Assembly: GCF_023703415.1 (NCBI RefSeq)
Contig: NZ_JAGMTU010000009.1
Coordinates: 51,815-115,814, forward strand
Direction: 5' to 3'
Origin: Microbacterium sp. USTB-Y
GTDB lineage: Bacteria; Actinomycetota; Actinomycetes; Actinomycetales; Microbacteriaceae
Length of the DNA: 64,000 bases
In this document: positions 15,463-23,791 of the stretch, piece after piece
Layout of the letters: every line of letters starts with the position of its first letter
Position numbering within the stretch: the stretch's first letter is position 1
Position numbers and translations under genes: made by a program
Notes under the pieces: model-generated
What the model saw: the letters and a program-made list of their open reading frames with translations, nothing else
Database searches by the model: none
Told to the model about the DNA's origin: nothing

Positions 15463-15690
15463 GTTGTGCAGGGAGGCGACGTGTTGTGCAGGGCCGGCCC
15501 TGTCCGCGGTCGTGGATCCGGCCCGGAATCCTGCGTCTCGCGGGCGATCAGGCCCTCGGGACGCCGGATCGACCCTGCAGAACGGCGCGGGGTCCCTGCA
15601 GAACGGCGCGTTCGCGGATGAGCCGGATCCGGATCTGAGGTACCCGGCTCGGAAGTTAAGGCATCTGCCCGATGGGGCGAGGGGGCCTTA
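15463..15690. repeat. Gene-free intergenic region with repeat pairs and a hairpin
   Basis: The 323 bp between the lipase-like gene and the next start contain no supported gene. GTTGTGCAGGG occurs at 15463 and 15483, and its near-complement CCCTGCAGAAC at 15573 and 15594, so the two pairs can fold onto each other. A separate hairpin has arms TAAGGC and GCCTTA (15657-15690) and precedes the promoter region of the next gene. The first structure may terminate the lipase-like transcript. Confidence 0.6.
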
Positions 15691-15727
15691 GCGACGAGCG
15701 TATGAGTACCGGAGAAGGAGAGACACC

Positions 15728-16081
15728 ATGGACCTGCACCCCTCGATGAGCTACCGCATCTCGACGCTCGAGATCGAGCAGGCGGCCATCCGCGCCGAGC
15801 GCGCGAGGATCGCCGCCGAGCACGCCGACCAGATCGTGCGGCGCGACGGGATCCTGCGCCGCATGTTCCCGCGGCGGCAGACCGGCCGGGCCGCGACGGC
15901 CGCAGCCCCTGCGGTCGAGACCGCCGCAGTCCCGGCGTCCGCCGCAGCCCCCGCGATCGCGCCCGCCGCGACCCCGGCGCCCGCCGCGGCCCCCGCGGTC
16001 GAGCCCGCCGCGCAGGTCGCGTCCGCATCGGACGAGACCCGTGAGCGCGAGCTCGTCGGCTGCGTCTCGCACGCCGCATGA
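15728..16081 (+). CDS. Small Ala/Pro-rich hypothetical protein
   Basis: This 117-residue protein starts after GGAGAAGGAGAGACACC. Residues 8-45 form an amphipathic helix with many Arg/Glu/Ala (EIEQAAIRAERARIAAEHAD), followed by RRMFPRR and a long Ala/Pro/Val repeat tail. It has no membrane segment. Short proteins of this type beside large regulators occur in Microbacteriaceae, but the function is unknown. It lies upstream of the LuxR-type regulator gene, with a hairpin terminator-like structure between them. Confidence 0.6.
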   Translation: MDLHPSMSYRISTLEIEQAAIRAERARIAAEHADQIVRRDGILRRMFPRRQTGRAATAAAPAVETAAVPASAAAPAIAPAATPAPAAAPAVEPAAQVASASDETRERELVGCVSHAA

Positions 16082-16168
16082 GTGCGGCGGCGCCCGTCCC
16101 GGCGCCCGCCGCGGCCCCGTCCGACACGCGGCCGTCCGCCCTGTCGTCGACGGCGGACGTCGCACCCG

Positions 16169-16221
16169 AGAGCCTCCCGACGACGGATCCGGCACAGGAT
16201 CCGCTGCCGTCGGGAGGCTCT
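16169..16221 (+). terminator. Hairpin between the small gene and the LuxR-type regulator
   Basis: AGAGCCTCCCGACG (16169-16182) pairs perfectly with 16208-16221, with an inner GGATCC/GGATCC palindrome in the loop. The structure follows the stop at 16081 and precedes the start at 16315. There is no strong T-tract. Its position argues that the DNA around it is not coding. Confidence 0.5.
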
Positions 16222-16314
16222 TCCGCGTCCGTCGAGAACGGGGCCGGCTCTGCCGAGAGCGGCGCCGCGCCCGCGGCGGCTCCCGATGTCCGTGGCGGGT
16301 GGCACGATGAAGGT

Positions 16315-19158
16315 ATGTCCCTCGCCACCACGTCGACCGTCATGGTCGGGCGCGATGCCGAACTCGCCCTCCTCGACGACGCCCTGCGCCGCGTGGAGGC
16401 CGGCGAGTCCGCCTCCGTGCTCGTCGGCGGCGAGGCGGGCATCGGCAAGTCCCGGCTGACGGCGGAGTTCCGCCGCCGGGTAGCCGACCAGGCCACGGTG
16501 CTGACGGGCTGGTGCCTCGACTACGGATCCACGCCGGCGCCCTTCGGACCGCTCCCGGCGATCCTGCGCGGAGTGCTCGACGAGCTCGGCGAGCGGGCCG
16601 ACGAGGCCGCGGGCCCGGGTCGCGACGCCCTGCAGCTGCTGCTGCCCGAGCGCGCCGCCGGTCCGGTCGACCGGTCGGCGATCCGCCCCGAGGGGCTGCG
16701 CGAGACGATCGCCAATCTGCTCGAGGCGGCCGCCTCCGTCCGTCCCGTGGTGGTCGTGATCGAAGACCTGCACTGGGCCGATGCCGCGACCCTGTCGATG
16801 CTGTCCTTCCTGCTCCGCGCCCTCGCGGGCCGCCCCGTGCTGTTCCTGCTCACCTGCCGCATCGACGAGGTGCGCCGCGGCGGCGAGGTGCGCACGTTCC
16901 TCGCCGAGGCGGAACGCGCGCGCCTCCTCGATCGCGTGACCCTCGATCGGCTCGACGCGAGCTCCGTGCGCGATCTCGTGCAGCGGCTGCGCGGTCCGGT
17001 GGGCGACGCGGGCCTCGCCCGGCTCATGGAGCGCAGCGAGGGCGTGCCCTTCTTCGTCGAGGAGCTGCTCTGCAACGTCCAGGGCCCGATGCCCGACACC
17101 CTGCGCGACGTGCTGCTCGCCCGATTCGACGCCCTCGGCGACGACGCGAAGCGCGTCGTGCGGGTCGCCTCGGGGTCCGACGGGGCGATCGCGCACGACC
17201 TGCTCGCCGCACTCGCGGGCTTCGGCGACGAGCGGCTGGACGAGGCCGTGCGCGAGGCGATGGGTGCGGGCATCGTCGAGATCGCCGATCGGGAGAGTTA
17301 CGGCTTCCGGCACGCGCTGCTGCGCGAGGCCGTCCACGACGATCTGCTCCCCGGGGAGCGCGCCCGCCTGCACTGGGCGTACGCCGACGCGCTGGAGGCG
17401 GCCGGTGCGGCGCCGTCGACGCTCGCTTTCCACTGGCACCGCGCCCATGACTCGCCGCGCGCTCTCGCCGCAGCCGTCACCGCGATGCACGAGGCGAAGA
17501 ACAGCTACGCCTTCTCCACGGCGGCACGGTTCGGCGAGCTCGCGCTGGAGTTGTGGGAGCAGGTGCCCGATGCCGCGCAGGTCGCCGGCATCGAGCGGAT
17601 CCCCCTGCTCGCGCAGGTCGGATCCATCCTGCGCAACGGCGGCGACGGGGAGCGCGCGCTCGCCGTCGTCTCGCTCGCGCTCGACGAGATCGACCCCGCG
17701 GTCGTCGACCCCCCGGTGCACGCACGGCTGCTGCGCGACAAGGCGCTCTACCTGCAGAACCTCGGTCGCGGCGGGTCCGCCGACCTGTTCCTCGAGGCGA
17801 TCGCGATCATCGAGTCCGAACCGGGGCAGGAGCGGCTGAGAGCCGCACTGCTGGGCTATCTCGCGGGGCGCTACCTCATCGGAGCGCGGCTGGAGGAGGC
17901 CGTCGCGACCGCCGACGAGGCCTTCCGGATGGCGGAGTCGATCGGCTTCGACAACGTCATGTCGGTCGCCGCGAACCTGCGCGGCTGCAGCCGGATCCAT
18001 CTCGGCGAGGTCGAGGCCGGCCTCGCCGACTTCCGCCTGTCCTGGGAGCACGCGGCCGATCACGACGCCCAGCTGCGCTACCGGGTCAACTACGCCGACA
18101 GCCTGAACATGCTCGGGCGCTTCCGCGAGGCCGTCGAGGTCGCCGAAGCCGGCGTCGCGCACTCGCGCACGCTCGGCGTGGAGCGGTCGACCGGCGCGAT
18201 CCTCTCGCACAACATGGTCGAACCCCTTCTCGAGCTCGGTGAGATCGACCGGGTGGAGGAGATCTCCGCGCGCGAGCTCGCCGTGCGCACGCTGCAGGTC
18301 TTCCGGATGTACTCGACGATGTCGCGCATCCGGGCGCTGGTCTGGCGCGGCGAGATGGACGAGGCCGTCCGCGTGCTCGGCGAATGGCGATCGATCGCCG
18401 AGGGCGTCGCGTCCGTCGAACGGCAGGTCTGGTACTCGCTGCACGACGTCGAGATCCTCATCGCGCTCGGGCTCGGCGATGCGGTGCGCGCCGCCGCGGT
18501 ACTGCGCACGGTGATCGAGGATCCGGGCCGGCGGCTCGCCTTGCTGGGGCGGACCCTGCTCGAGGGAGGGCGGGTGGTCGCCGACCTCCGTGCGGACGGC
18601 CACGGTCCGCTCGCCGAGGCGACCGCCGAGCTCGTGCGCGCGCGGTGGCACTCCCTGCCCGCCGAGCTGCAGCACCCGCACTGGGCCGCCGTGCTCATGG
18701 CGCTCCTGGACGCGGATCCGGAACGGCTCGATGCCGCCGTCGTGCTGGCCGACGGCGACGACGTGCCCGCCGTCTTCCGTCCGCTCGTCCGGCTGGAGCG
18801 CGCCAGAGCGCTCGTGGCGGCGGGGGACCGGGCGGGCGCCGTCGCGCGGGCGGCCGAGGCCGCCGCGGTCGCGGAGGAGCTGGGGCACGACCGGCTGCGC
18901 CGTCAGACCCGGGAGTTCATGGACGCCGCGGGGCTGCACCGCACCGTGGCGCGCGGCGCGAGTGCGGTGGAGGGCATCGAGCTCACGGCGCGGGAGCAGC
19001 AGGTGCTCGACCTCATCGCCGAGGGGCTCAGCAACCGTCAGATCGGCGAGCGGCTGTTCATCAGCGGCAAGACCGCGAGCGTGCACGTCTCGGCGATCCT
19101 GCGCAAGCTCGGCGTCTCCAGCCGCACGGAGGCCGCCGTCGCCCAGCGCGTGCGCTGA
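16315..19158 (+). CDS. Large LuxR-type transcriptional regulator with AAA ATPase domain
   Basis: This 947-residue regulator belongs to the LAL/MalT-like class. An AAA domain begins MVGRDAELALLDDALRR, with Walker A GGEAGIGKS and Walker B VVVIEDLHWAD. A long TPR-like helical region follows (about 280-870), then a C-terminal LuxR helix-turn-helix (ELTAREQQVLDLIAEGLSNR ... SGKTASVHVSAILRKLGVSS). It should bind DNA in response to an ATP- or inducer-dependent signal; its targets are unknown. I prefer the ATG at 16315. The in-frame ATG at 16078 overlaps the previous stop as ATGA, but would add 79 low-complexity residues running through a perfect hairpin. Confidence 0.85.
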   Translation: MSLATTSTVMVGRDAELALLDDALRRVEAGESASVLVGGEAGIGKSRLTAEFRRRVADQATVLTGWCLDYGSTPAPFGPLPAILRGVLDELGERADEAAGPGRDALQLLLPERAAGPVDRSAIRPEGLRETIANLLEAAASVRPVVVVIEDLHWADAATLSMLSFLLRALAGRPVLFLLTCRIDEVRRGGEVRTFLAEAERARLLDRVTLDRLDASSVRDLVQRLRGPVGDAGLARLMERSEGVPFFVEELLCNVQGPMPDTLRDVLLARFDALGDDAKRVVRVASGSDGAIAHDLLAALAGFGDERLDEAVREAMGAGIVEIADRESYGFRHALLREAVHDDLLPGERARLHWAYADALEAAGAAPSTLAFHWHRAHDSPRALAAAVTAMHEAKNSYAFSTAARFGELALELWEQVPDAAQVAGIERIPLLAQVGSILRNGGDGERALAVVSLALDEIDPAVVDPPVHARLLRDKALYLQNLGRGGSADLFLEAIAIIESEPGQERLRAALLGYLAGRYLIGARLEEAVATADEAFRMAESIGFDNVMSVAANLRGCSRIHLGEVEAGLADFRLSWEHAADHDAQLRYRVNYADSLNMLGRFREAVEVAEAGVAHSRTLGVERSTGAILSHNMVEPLLELGEIDRVEEISARELAVRTLQVFRMYSTMSRIRALVWRGEMDEAVRVLGEWRSIAEGVASVERQVWYSLHDVEILIALGLGDAVRAAAVLRTVIEDPGRRLALLGRTLLEGGRVVADLRADGHGPLAEATAELVRARWHSLPAELQHPHWAAVLMALLDADPERLDAAVVLADGDDVPAVFRPLVRLERARALVAAGDRAGAVARAAEAAAVAEELGHDRLRRQTREFMDAAGLHRTVARGASAVEGIELTAREQQVLDLIAEGLSNRQIGERLFISGKTASVHVSAILRKLGVSSRTEAAVAQRVR

Positions 19159-19301
19159 GACCGGGCGCCGCGGGCGCATGAGCGGGCGTGAGGGGCCCGG
19201 ATCACCGTCGTCTTCGGAGGCCGCGCAGGGGTGAGGCGTGTCAGGCTGGAGACCGGAGTCCGAGACACGGGCCGACGGGGATGAGATCCGGGGAGTTCGT
19301 C

Positions 19302-20138
19302 ATGGCAGCACAGGTCGCACTGGTCACGGGTGCCTCCTCGGGGATCGGGGAGGCCGCCGCACGGCGTCTGCGGGATGCCGGGTTCACGGTCTACGCCGCC
19401 GCGCGGCGGGTGGATCGCATGGCGGGCCTGCGGGAGGCCGGGGTGCACACGATGAGCCTCGATGTCACCGACGCCGCCTCCGCGCAGGCGGCGGTCGCGC
19501 AGATCCTCGCGGAGCAGGGCCGGATCGACGTGCTCGTCAACAACGCGGGCTACGGCTCGTACGGGGCGCTCGAGGACGTACCGCTCAGCGAGGCGCAGGC
19601 CCAGCTCGACGTGAACGTGCTGGGACTCGCGCGCATGACGCAGCTCGTGCTGCCGCAGCTGCGGGCGCAGCGCAGCGGCACGATCATCAACATCGCATCG
19701 ATGGGCGGGAACTTCACGACGCCGCTCGGCGCCTGGTATCACGCCAGCAAGTACGCCGTCGAGGCGCTCAGCGACGCGATGCGGATGGAGCTGGCCCCCT
19801 TCGGCATCGACGTCGTCGTCATCGAACCCGGATCCATCCGCACCGAGTGGGGCGCGATCGCCGCCGCCGCGGTGCTCGAGACGTCGGGCGACGGCCCGTA
19901 CCGCACGCAGGCGGAGCAGGTCGCGACCTCGCTGGGCCGCACTTCGGCTCCGGGCGCGAGGATGACGTCCTCGCCCGAGGTCGTCGCGCGGGCGATCGTG
20001 ACAGCGGCCACGGCCCGCCGTCCCCGTGCGCGCTACCGCATCGGCTTCGGCGCGAAGCCCCTCGTGCTGGCGCACCGGATCCTGCCCGCGCGCGTGTTCG
20101 ACCGTCTCATCCGGCGCGGGATGGGCGTCGCGGGCTGA
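19302..20138 (+). CDS. Short-chain dehydrogenase/reductase
   Basis: This 278-residue classical SDR has TGASSGIG (9-16), NNAG (80-83), Ser133 and the catalytic YHASK (146-150). It is an NAD(P)-dependent oxidoreductase; the substrate is not evident. The C-terminal tail RRPRARYRIGFGAKPLVLAH resembles actinobacterial SDRs often annotated as oxidoreductases acting on lipidic or ketone substrates. The ATG at 19302 follows GGGGAGTTCGTC. It is transcribed alone, 143 bp after the LuxR-type gene; this gap contains one half-arm TCAGGCTGGAG of the family C repeat. Confidence 0.88.
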   Translation: MAAQVALVTGASSGIGEAAARRLRDAGFTVYAAARRVDRMAGLREAGVHTMSLDVTDAASAQAAVAQILAEQGRIDVLVNNAGYGSYGALEDVPLSEAQAQLDVNVLGLARMTQLVLPQLRAQRSGTIINIASMGGNFTTPLGAWYHASKYAVEALSDAMRMELAPFGIDVVVIEPGSIRTEWGAIAAAAVLETSGDGPYRTQAEQVATSLGRTSAPGARMTSSPEVVARAIVTAATARRPRARYRIGFGAKPLVLAHRILPARVFDRLIRRGMGVAG

Positions 20139-20191
20139 GTCGCCATCAAGCTTCCCGGCGGGCTTTCCCCGCTTCCCACCGGGATCCACCC

Positions 20192-20252
20192 GTTCAGGTC
20201 GCAGAAGATGTCGCTGTCCGGCGGTCGGAACGACACTTTTCGCGACGGGAAC
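20192..20252. repeat. Palindromic repeat, family B (copy 1)
   Basis: GTCGCAGAAGATGTCG pairs imperfectly with CGACACTTTTCGCGAC. The same pair of arms, better conserved, lies in the 3' end of kdpD (33991-34051). Here it sits between the SDR gene and the TetR gene stop. Confidence 0.6.
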
Positions 20253-20280
20253 GGAACGACCGCGGGCGGCTGGATCGAGC

Positions 20281-20357
20281 CGGGCGGACCGCGCCCGGAA
20301 TCACCCCCGGGCGGACCGCGTCCGGAATCACCCCCGGGCGGACCGCGTCCGGGATCA
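20281..20357. repeat. 27-bp tandem array downstream of the TetR gene
   Basis: Three copies of CGGGCGGACCGCGTCCGGAA followed by TCACCCC start at 20281, 20308 and 20335. The array abuts the stop of the minus-strand TetR gene at 20355. Confidence 0.75.
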
Positions 20358-20999
20358 CGCCTGGCGCGCCATCGCCGCCTCGAACGCGCTGCGGTCCAGG
20401 CTGAGCGTCCAGACCGTGACGTCGCCGACGAAGCGGGAGAACGCCTCGCCCGAGAACGGGCCGCGATCGTTCACGTAGCAGCCGAAGGCGTCGATCGCCA
20501 TGAAGATCCGGATGCACGACGCCTCGACGTCGGGGGTCGCGAACTCCCCCTCGTCGACGCCTTGGGCGATCAGCTCCGTGAGGCGCGCCCGGTCGAGGGC
20601 CTCCTGCTCCTCGATCGAGGCGAGCAGCGGGGTGCTGAATCTCGACAGATGCCGCGCATTCAGCCAGAGGCGCGCGAGGTCGTCGGCCCGGCGGCTCTCG
20701 ATGCGGTGCACGAGATGCGCGATCCGGTCCAGCGACGAGCCGTCGCCGGCGAACATCGCCTCGCGTTCCCCCTCGATCGCGAGCTCGAACGCGGCGATCA
20801 CCAGATCCTGGACCGCGGGGAAGTAGTGCCCGATGAGGCCGGGGCGGACGCCGAGCTGCTCGGCCACGCCTCTCAGGGTGACGCGCTCTAGCCCTTCCGT
20901 CAGGGCGATCCGGGCCGCTTCGTCCAGGATCTCGGCGCGCCGTTCCGTGGGCAGCTTGCGCACGTGCCGGGCGGGGGTTGGATCCACTCTTGACATCAT
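20355..20999 (-). CDS. TetR-family transcriptional regulator
   Basis: This 214-residue regulator has an N-terminal helix-turn-helix: RRAEILDEAARIALTEGLER (19-38), then TLRGVAEQLGVRPGLIGHYF (40-59). The C-terminal ligand domain includes RLWLNARHLSRFSTPLLASI and a helix with Cys near IDAFGCYVND. The start (ATGATG, 20996-20999) is 130 bp from the divergent permease gene. Two copies of TATTGG-N8-CCAATA fill the gap, so it probably represses the permease and hydrolase genes and itself until a substrate binds. Confidence 0.88.
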   Translation of the reverse strand: MMSRVDPTPARHVRKLPTERRAEILDEAARIALTEGLERVTLRGVAEQLGVRPGLIGHYFPAVQDLVIAAFELAIEGEREAMFAGDGSSLDRIAHLVHRIESRRADDLARLWLNARHLSRFSTPLLASIEEQEALDRARLTELIAQGVDEGEFATPDVEASCIRIFMAIDAFGCYVNDRGPFSGEAFSRFVGDVTVWTLSLDRSAFEAAMARQA

Positions 21000-21009
21000 G
21001 CACCACAAC

Positions 21010-21054
21010 CTATTGGATGGGTGACCAATAGTCTTATTGGGTTTATGACCAATA
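21010..21054. promoter_or_regulatory. Tandem TetR-type operators TATTGG-N8-CCAATA
   Basis: Two palindromes lie at 21011-21030 and 21035-21054, centred 24 bp apart. Each has TATTGG, an 8-bp spacer and CCAATA. They sit immediately upstream of the TetR start and in front of the divergent permease gene. Both features suit binding by the adjacent TetR regulator. Confidence 0.7.
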
Positions 21055-21128
21055 GGACGGGATCCGATTCGATTCGAAGGGGAATCAGCGATGCACACCG
21101 ACCTCTGCCACGAGGACAGGACCGTCTC

Positions 21129-22535
21129 ATGAGCGAGACGACGTCCGGAGCGCACCTGCGGAAGAGCCTCGGCCTTCCCTCGGTCGTCGCGTTCGGCCTG
21201 GGCTACATGGCCCCGAGCCTGGTCATGGTGATCTTCGGCGTGATCGCCGTCGCGAGCGCCGGGACCTCGGCGACCGTGTTCTTCGTCGCGACCCTCGCGA
21301 TGCTGCTGACGGCGCTCAGCTATGCGAAGCTCTCCCGCCACTACCCGGTGTCGGGATCCGCGTACTTCTATGCGCGGCGCCTGCTCACCTCTCCGATCGG
21401 GTTCCTGGTGGGCTGGAGCGTGCTGCTCGACTACCTCTTCCTGCCGATGGTGGCGTGGCTCGTGCAGGCGGTGTACCTGAACGCCCAGTTCCCCGACGTC
21501 CCGGTCTGGATCTGGATGCTCATCAACGCGGGCCTCACGACCCTGATCAACATCGTGGGCGTGGTGCTCAGCGATCGCGTGAACATGGTGCTCACCGGCA
21601 CGGCGGTGTTCCTGGTCCTGCTCTTCGTCGCCTACTGCCTCGTCTTCCTCGTGCATCATGAGCCCTCCGACTACGTCGCGCCGATCTGGAATCCCCTCAC
21701 CACCGTCGGCGGGGTGACCGCGGCCACCGCGATCGCGGCCTACTCCTATCTCGGGTTCGACGCCGTCACCACGCTCTCGGAGGAGACGCGGGATGCGAAG
21801 AGGACCATCCCGCGCGCGGTGATCCTCGTCATCGCCATCGGCGGGGTGCTGTTCACGGCCGTCGCCTATGTCATGCAGCTCGTCCACCCGGGGTTCGATT
21901 TCGGCAAGCCCGGCGATGAGCAGGTGGCGGGGTACCTGCTCTCCATCCAGGTCGGTGGTCAGGCGTTCGCCGACTGGACGAATCTGGCGGGGATCGTCGC
22001 GGGGTTCGCGTCGGGCCTCGCGGTGCAGCTGAGCTCGAGCCGCCTGCTCTACTTCATGGGCCGGGACGGCGTGCTGTCCCGGCGGGTGTTCGGCTGGGTG
22101 AGCCCCCGCACGAAGACGCCGATCTGGGCGATCCTGTTCACGGGACTGATGTGCTTCGTGGGGATGGGACTGACGACCGACGTCGCCTACTCGTTCATCA
22201 ACTTCGGCGCCTTCACGGCGTTCACCGTCGTCAACATCTGCGTCATCGCGTTCTTCGTGCGCAAGCACAGGACGCGCCGGCTCAGCGTCCTCGCCTACGT
22301 CGTGCTCCCGGCGCTCGGAGCCTGCGTGACCGTGTACCTGCTCACCCAGCTCAGCCCGACCGCGCTCATCATCGGCGGCAGCTGGCTCGTCGCCGGCTTC
22401 CTCTGGCTGCTCTGGCTCACCCGCGGGTTCCGCCGACCGACGCCGGCGATGAGCGCCGACGAGTACGGGGAGATCCCCGCGGACGCCGCCACCCGGCCCC
22501 TGCCGGCGCGAGAGCTCGAGGTGATCGACGAGTGA
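21129..22535 (+). CDS. APC-superfamily amino acid permease
   Basis: This 468-residue protein has about 12 membrane segments. The APC signature is visible early (SVVAFGLGYMAPSLVMVIFG, 18-37), with SGSAYFYARR near 75, and a later AYSYLGFDAVTTLSEETRDA, the typical conserved loop of TM6-7. It probably imports an amino acid, amine or related amide by cation symport. The next gene starts inside its stop codon (GTGA), so the two are cotranslated. The TetR gene is divergent. The ATG at 21129 follows GGACAGGACCGTCTC. Confidence 0.88.
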   Translation: MSETTSGAHLRKSLGLPSVVAFGLGYMAPSLVMVIFGVIAVASAGTSATVFFVATLAMLLTALSYAKLSRHYPVSGSAYFYARRLLTSPIGFLVGWSVLLDYLFLPMVAWLVQAVYLNAQFPDVPVWIWMLINAGLTTLINIVGVVLSDRVNMVLTGTAVFLVLLFVAYCLVFLVHHEPSDYVAPIWNPLTTVGGVTAATAIAAYSYLGFDAVTTLSEETRDAKRTIPRAVILVIAIGGVLFTAVAYVMQLVHPGFDFGKPGDEQVAGYLLSIQVGGQAFADWTNLAGIVAGFASGLAVQLSSSRLLYFMGRDGVLSRRVFGWVSPRTKTPIWAILFTGLMCFVGMGLTTDVAYSFINFGAFTAFTVVNICVIAFFVRKHRTRRLSVLAYVVLPALGACVTVYLLTQLSPTALIIGGSWLVAGFLWLLWLTRGFRRPTPAMSADEYGEIPADAATRPLPARELEVIDE

Positions 22536-23752
22536 GCGCGGCCCTGCTCCCCGAACCCGTCCCGAAGCGCCCGGCGGCCGCGGGTACAGGGGCTCACCCG
22601 CCCCGGTACCCGGACGCGCCGGCCGGCGAGCCGACGCTCGACAGCTGGCAGGAGGCACCGCACAATCGCTGGGCGTTCGCCCACATGAGCGAGCTCATGC
22701 CGGTCGCGACCGTGTCGCGGCATCCGGCGACCCCGCCGGGGGCGACCGTCCGTCTCGGACCCCTCGCGGCGCGGCTCCCGGATCTCGTCGCGCGGCTCGA
22801 GCGGACCTTCACCGATGCGTTCCTCGTGCTCCGAGGCGAGGAGGTGCTCGCCGAGTACTACCGCGAGGGCTTCGCCCCCGATCAGCCGCATCTGCTGATG
22901 AGCGTCTCGAAGTCGCTGTGCAGCACCGTCTTCGGCGCTCTGGTGGACGCCGGCCGGATCGACCCGGCCGGGCGGATCACCGCGTACGTGCCCGAGCTGG
23001 CCGGATCCGTGTACGACGGCCCGACCGTCCAGCAGCTGCTCGACATGGAGATCGCGATCGACTACGACGAGGACTACGTCGATCCGGCGTCCGAGGTGCA
23101 GGCGCACGACCGTGCGGCGGGCTGGCGCACCCGGCGGCCCGGCGACGCGGCGAGCAACTACGAGTTCCTCGCGACGCTGCGAGGCAGCGGATCCGTCGGC
23201 GAGTTCCAGTACTGCTCGGCGAACACCGACGTGCTGGCCTGGATCATCGAGAGGGTCAGCGGGCTGCGCTACGCGGACGCGCTGTCCCGATTCCTCTGGG
23301 CCAAGCTGGACGCCGATCACGACGCGACGATCACGGTCGACGCGACCGGGTTCGGCTATGCCAACGGCGGCGTCTCCGCGACCGCGCGAGACCTCGCCCG
23401 CGTCGGACGGATGATGCTCGACGGAGGGGTCGCCCCGCGTGGGCGCGTGGTGTCCGAGGACTGGGTCCGCAGCGTGCTCGCCGGCGGCTCGCGCGAGGCG
23501 ATGACGTACGAGGGGTTCACCAGCACCTTCCCGAACGGCAGCTACACCCGGCAGTGGTGGTGCACCGGCAACGATCGCGGCAACGTGAGCGGAATCGGGA
23601 TCCATGGCCAGAGTCTCTGGCTGGACCCCCTGACGGATTCGGTGATCGTCAAGCTCTCCGCGTGGCCGGATCCGGACACCGAGGAGGGGAACGCGCGCCA
23701 GAGCGAGCTGCTCCTCGACGTCAGCCGAGCCCTGGACGCGGTGCCGTACTGA
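22532..23752 (+). CDS. Serine hydrolase, beta-lactamase/6-aminohexanoate-dimer hydrolase-like
   Basis: This 406-residue protein has SVSKS (124-128) as the S-x-x-K nucleophile motif, QYCSANTDVLAWI (226-238) as the Tyr/Asn motif and a C-terminal HGQSLWLDP. This arrangement fits class C-like serine hydrolases of the NylB/EstB type, which cleave amides or esters. No signal peptide is present, so it acts in the cytosol. It is fused translationally to the permease (GTGA overlap), which suggests that the imported compound is its substrate. The natural substrate is unknown; linear amides or amino acid esters would fit both partners. Confidence 0.82.
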   Translation: MSAALLPEPVPKRPAAAGTGAHPPRYPDAPAGEPTLDSWQEAPHNRWAFAHMSELMPVATVSRHPATPPGATVRLGPLAARLPDLVARLERTFTDAFLVLRGEEVLAEYYREGFAPDQPHLLMSVSKSLCSTVFGALVDAGRIDPAGRITAYVPELAGSVYDGPTVQQLLDMEIAIDYDEDYVDPASEVQAHDRAAGWRTRRPGDAASNYEFLATLRGSGSVGEFQYCSANTDVLAWIIERVSGLRYADALSRFLWAKLDADHDATITVDATGFGYANGGVSATARDLARVGRMMLDGGVAPRGRVVSEDWVRSVLAGGSREAMTYEGFTSTFPNGSYTRQWWCTGNDRGNVSGIGIHGQSLWLDPLTDSVIVKLSAWPDPDTEEGNARQSELLLDVSRALDAVPY

Positions 23753-23791
23753 CGGCTCGGGGGGCGGAGGCGCGACCCGGCCGTGCCGGGC

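Noticed and set aside
16078..16314. N-terminal extension of the LuxR-type regulator
   Set aside because: Low-complexity residues through a perfect hairpin; family members start near MVGRDAEL.
15751..19179. Minus-strand open frame of more than 1100 codons opposite the LuxR-type regulator
   Set aside because: Shadow of a gene with full AAA and LuxR domains; no domain or start signal on this strand.
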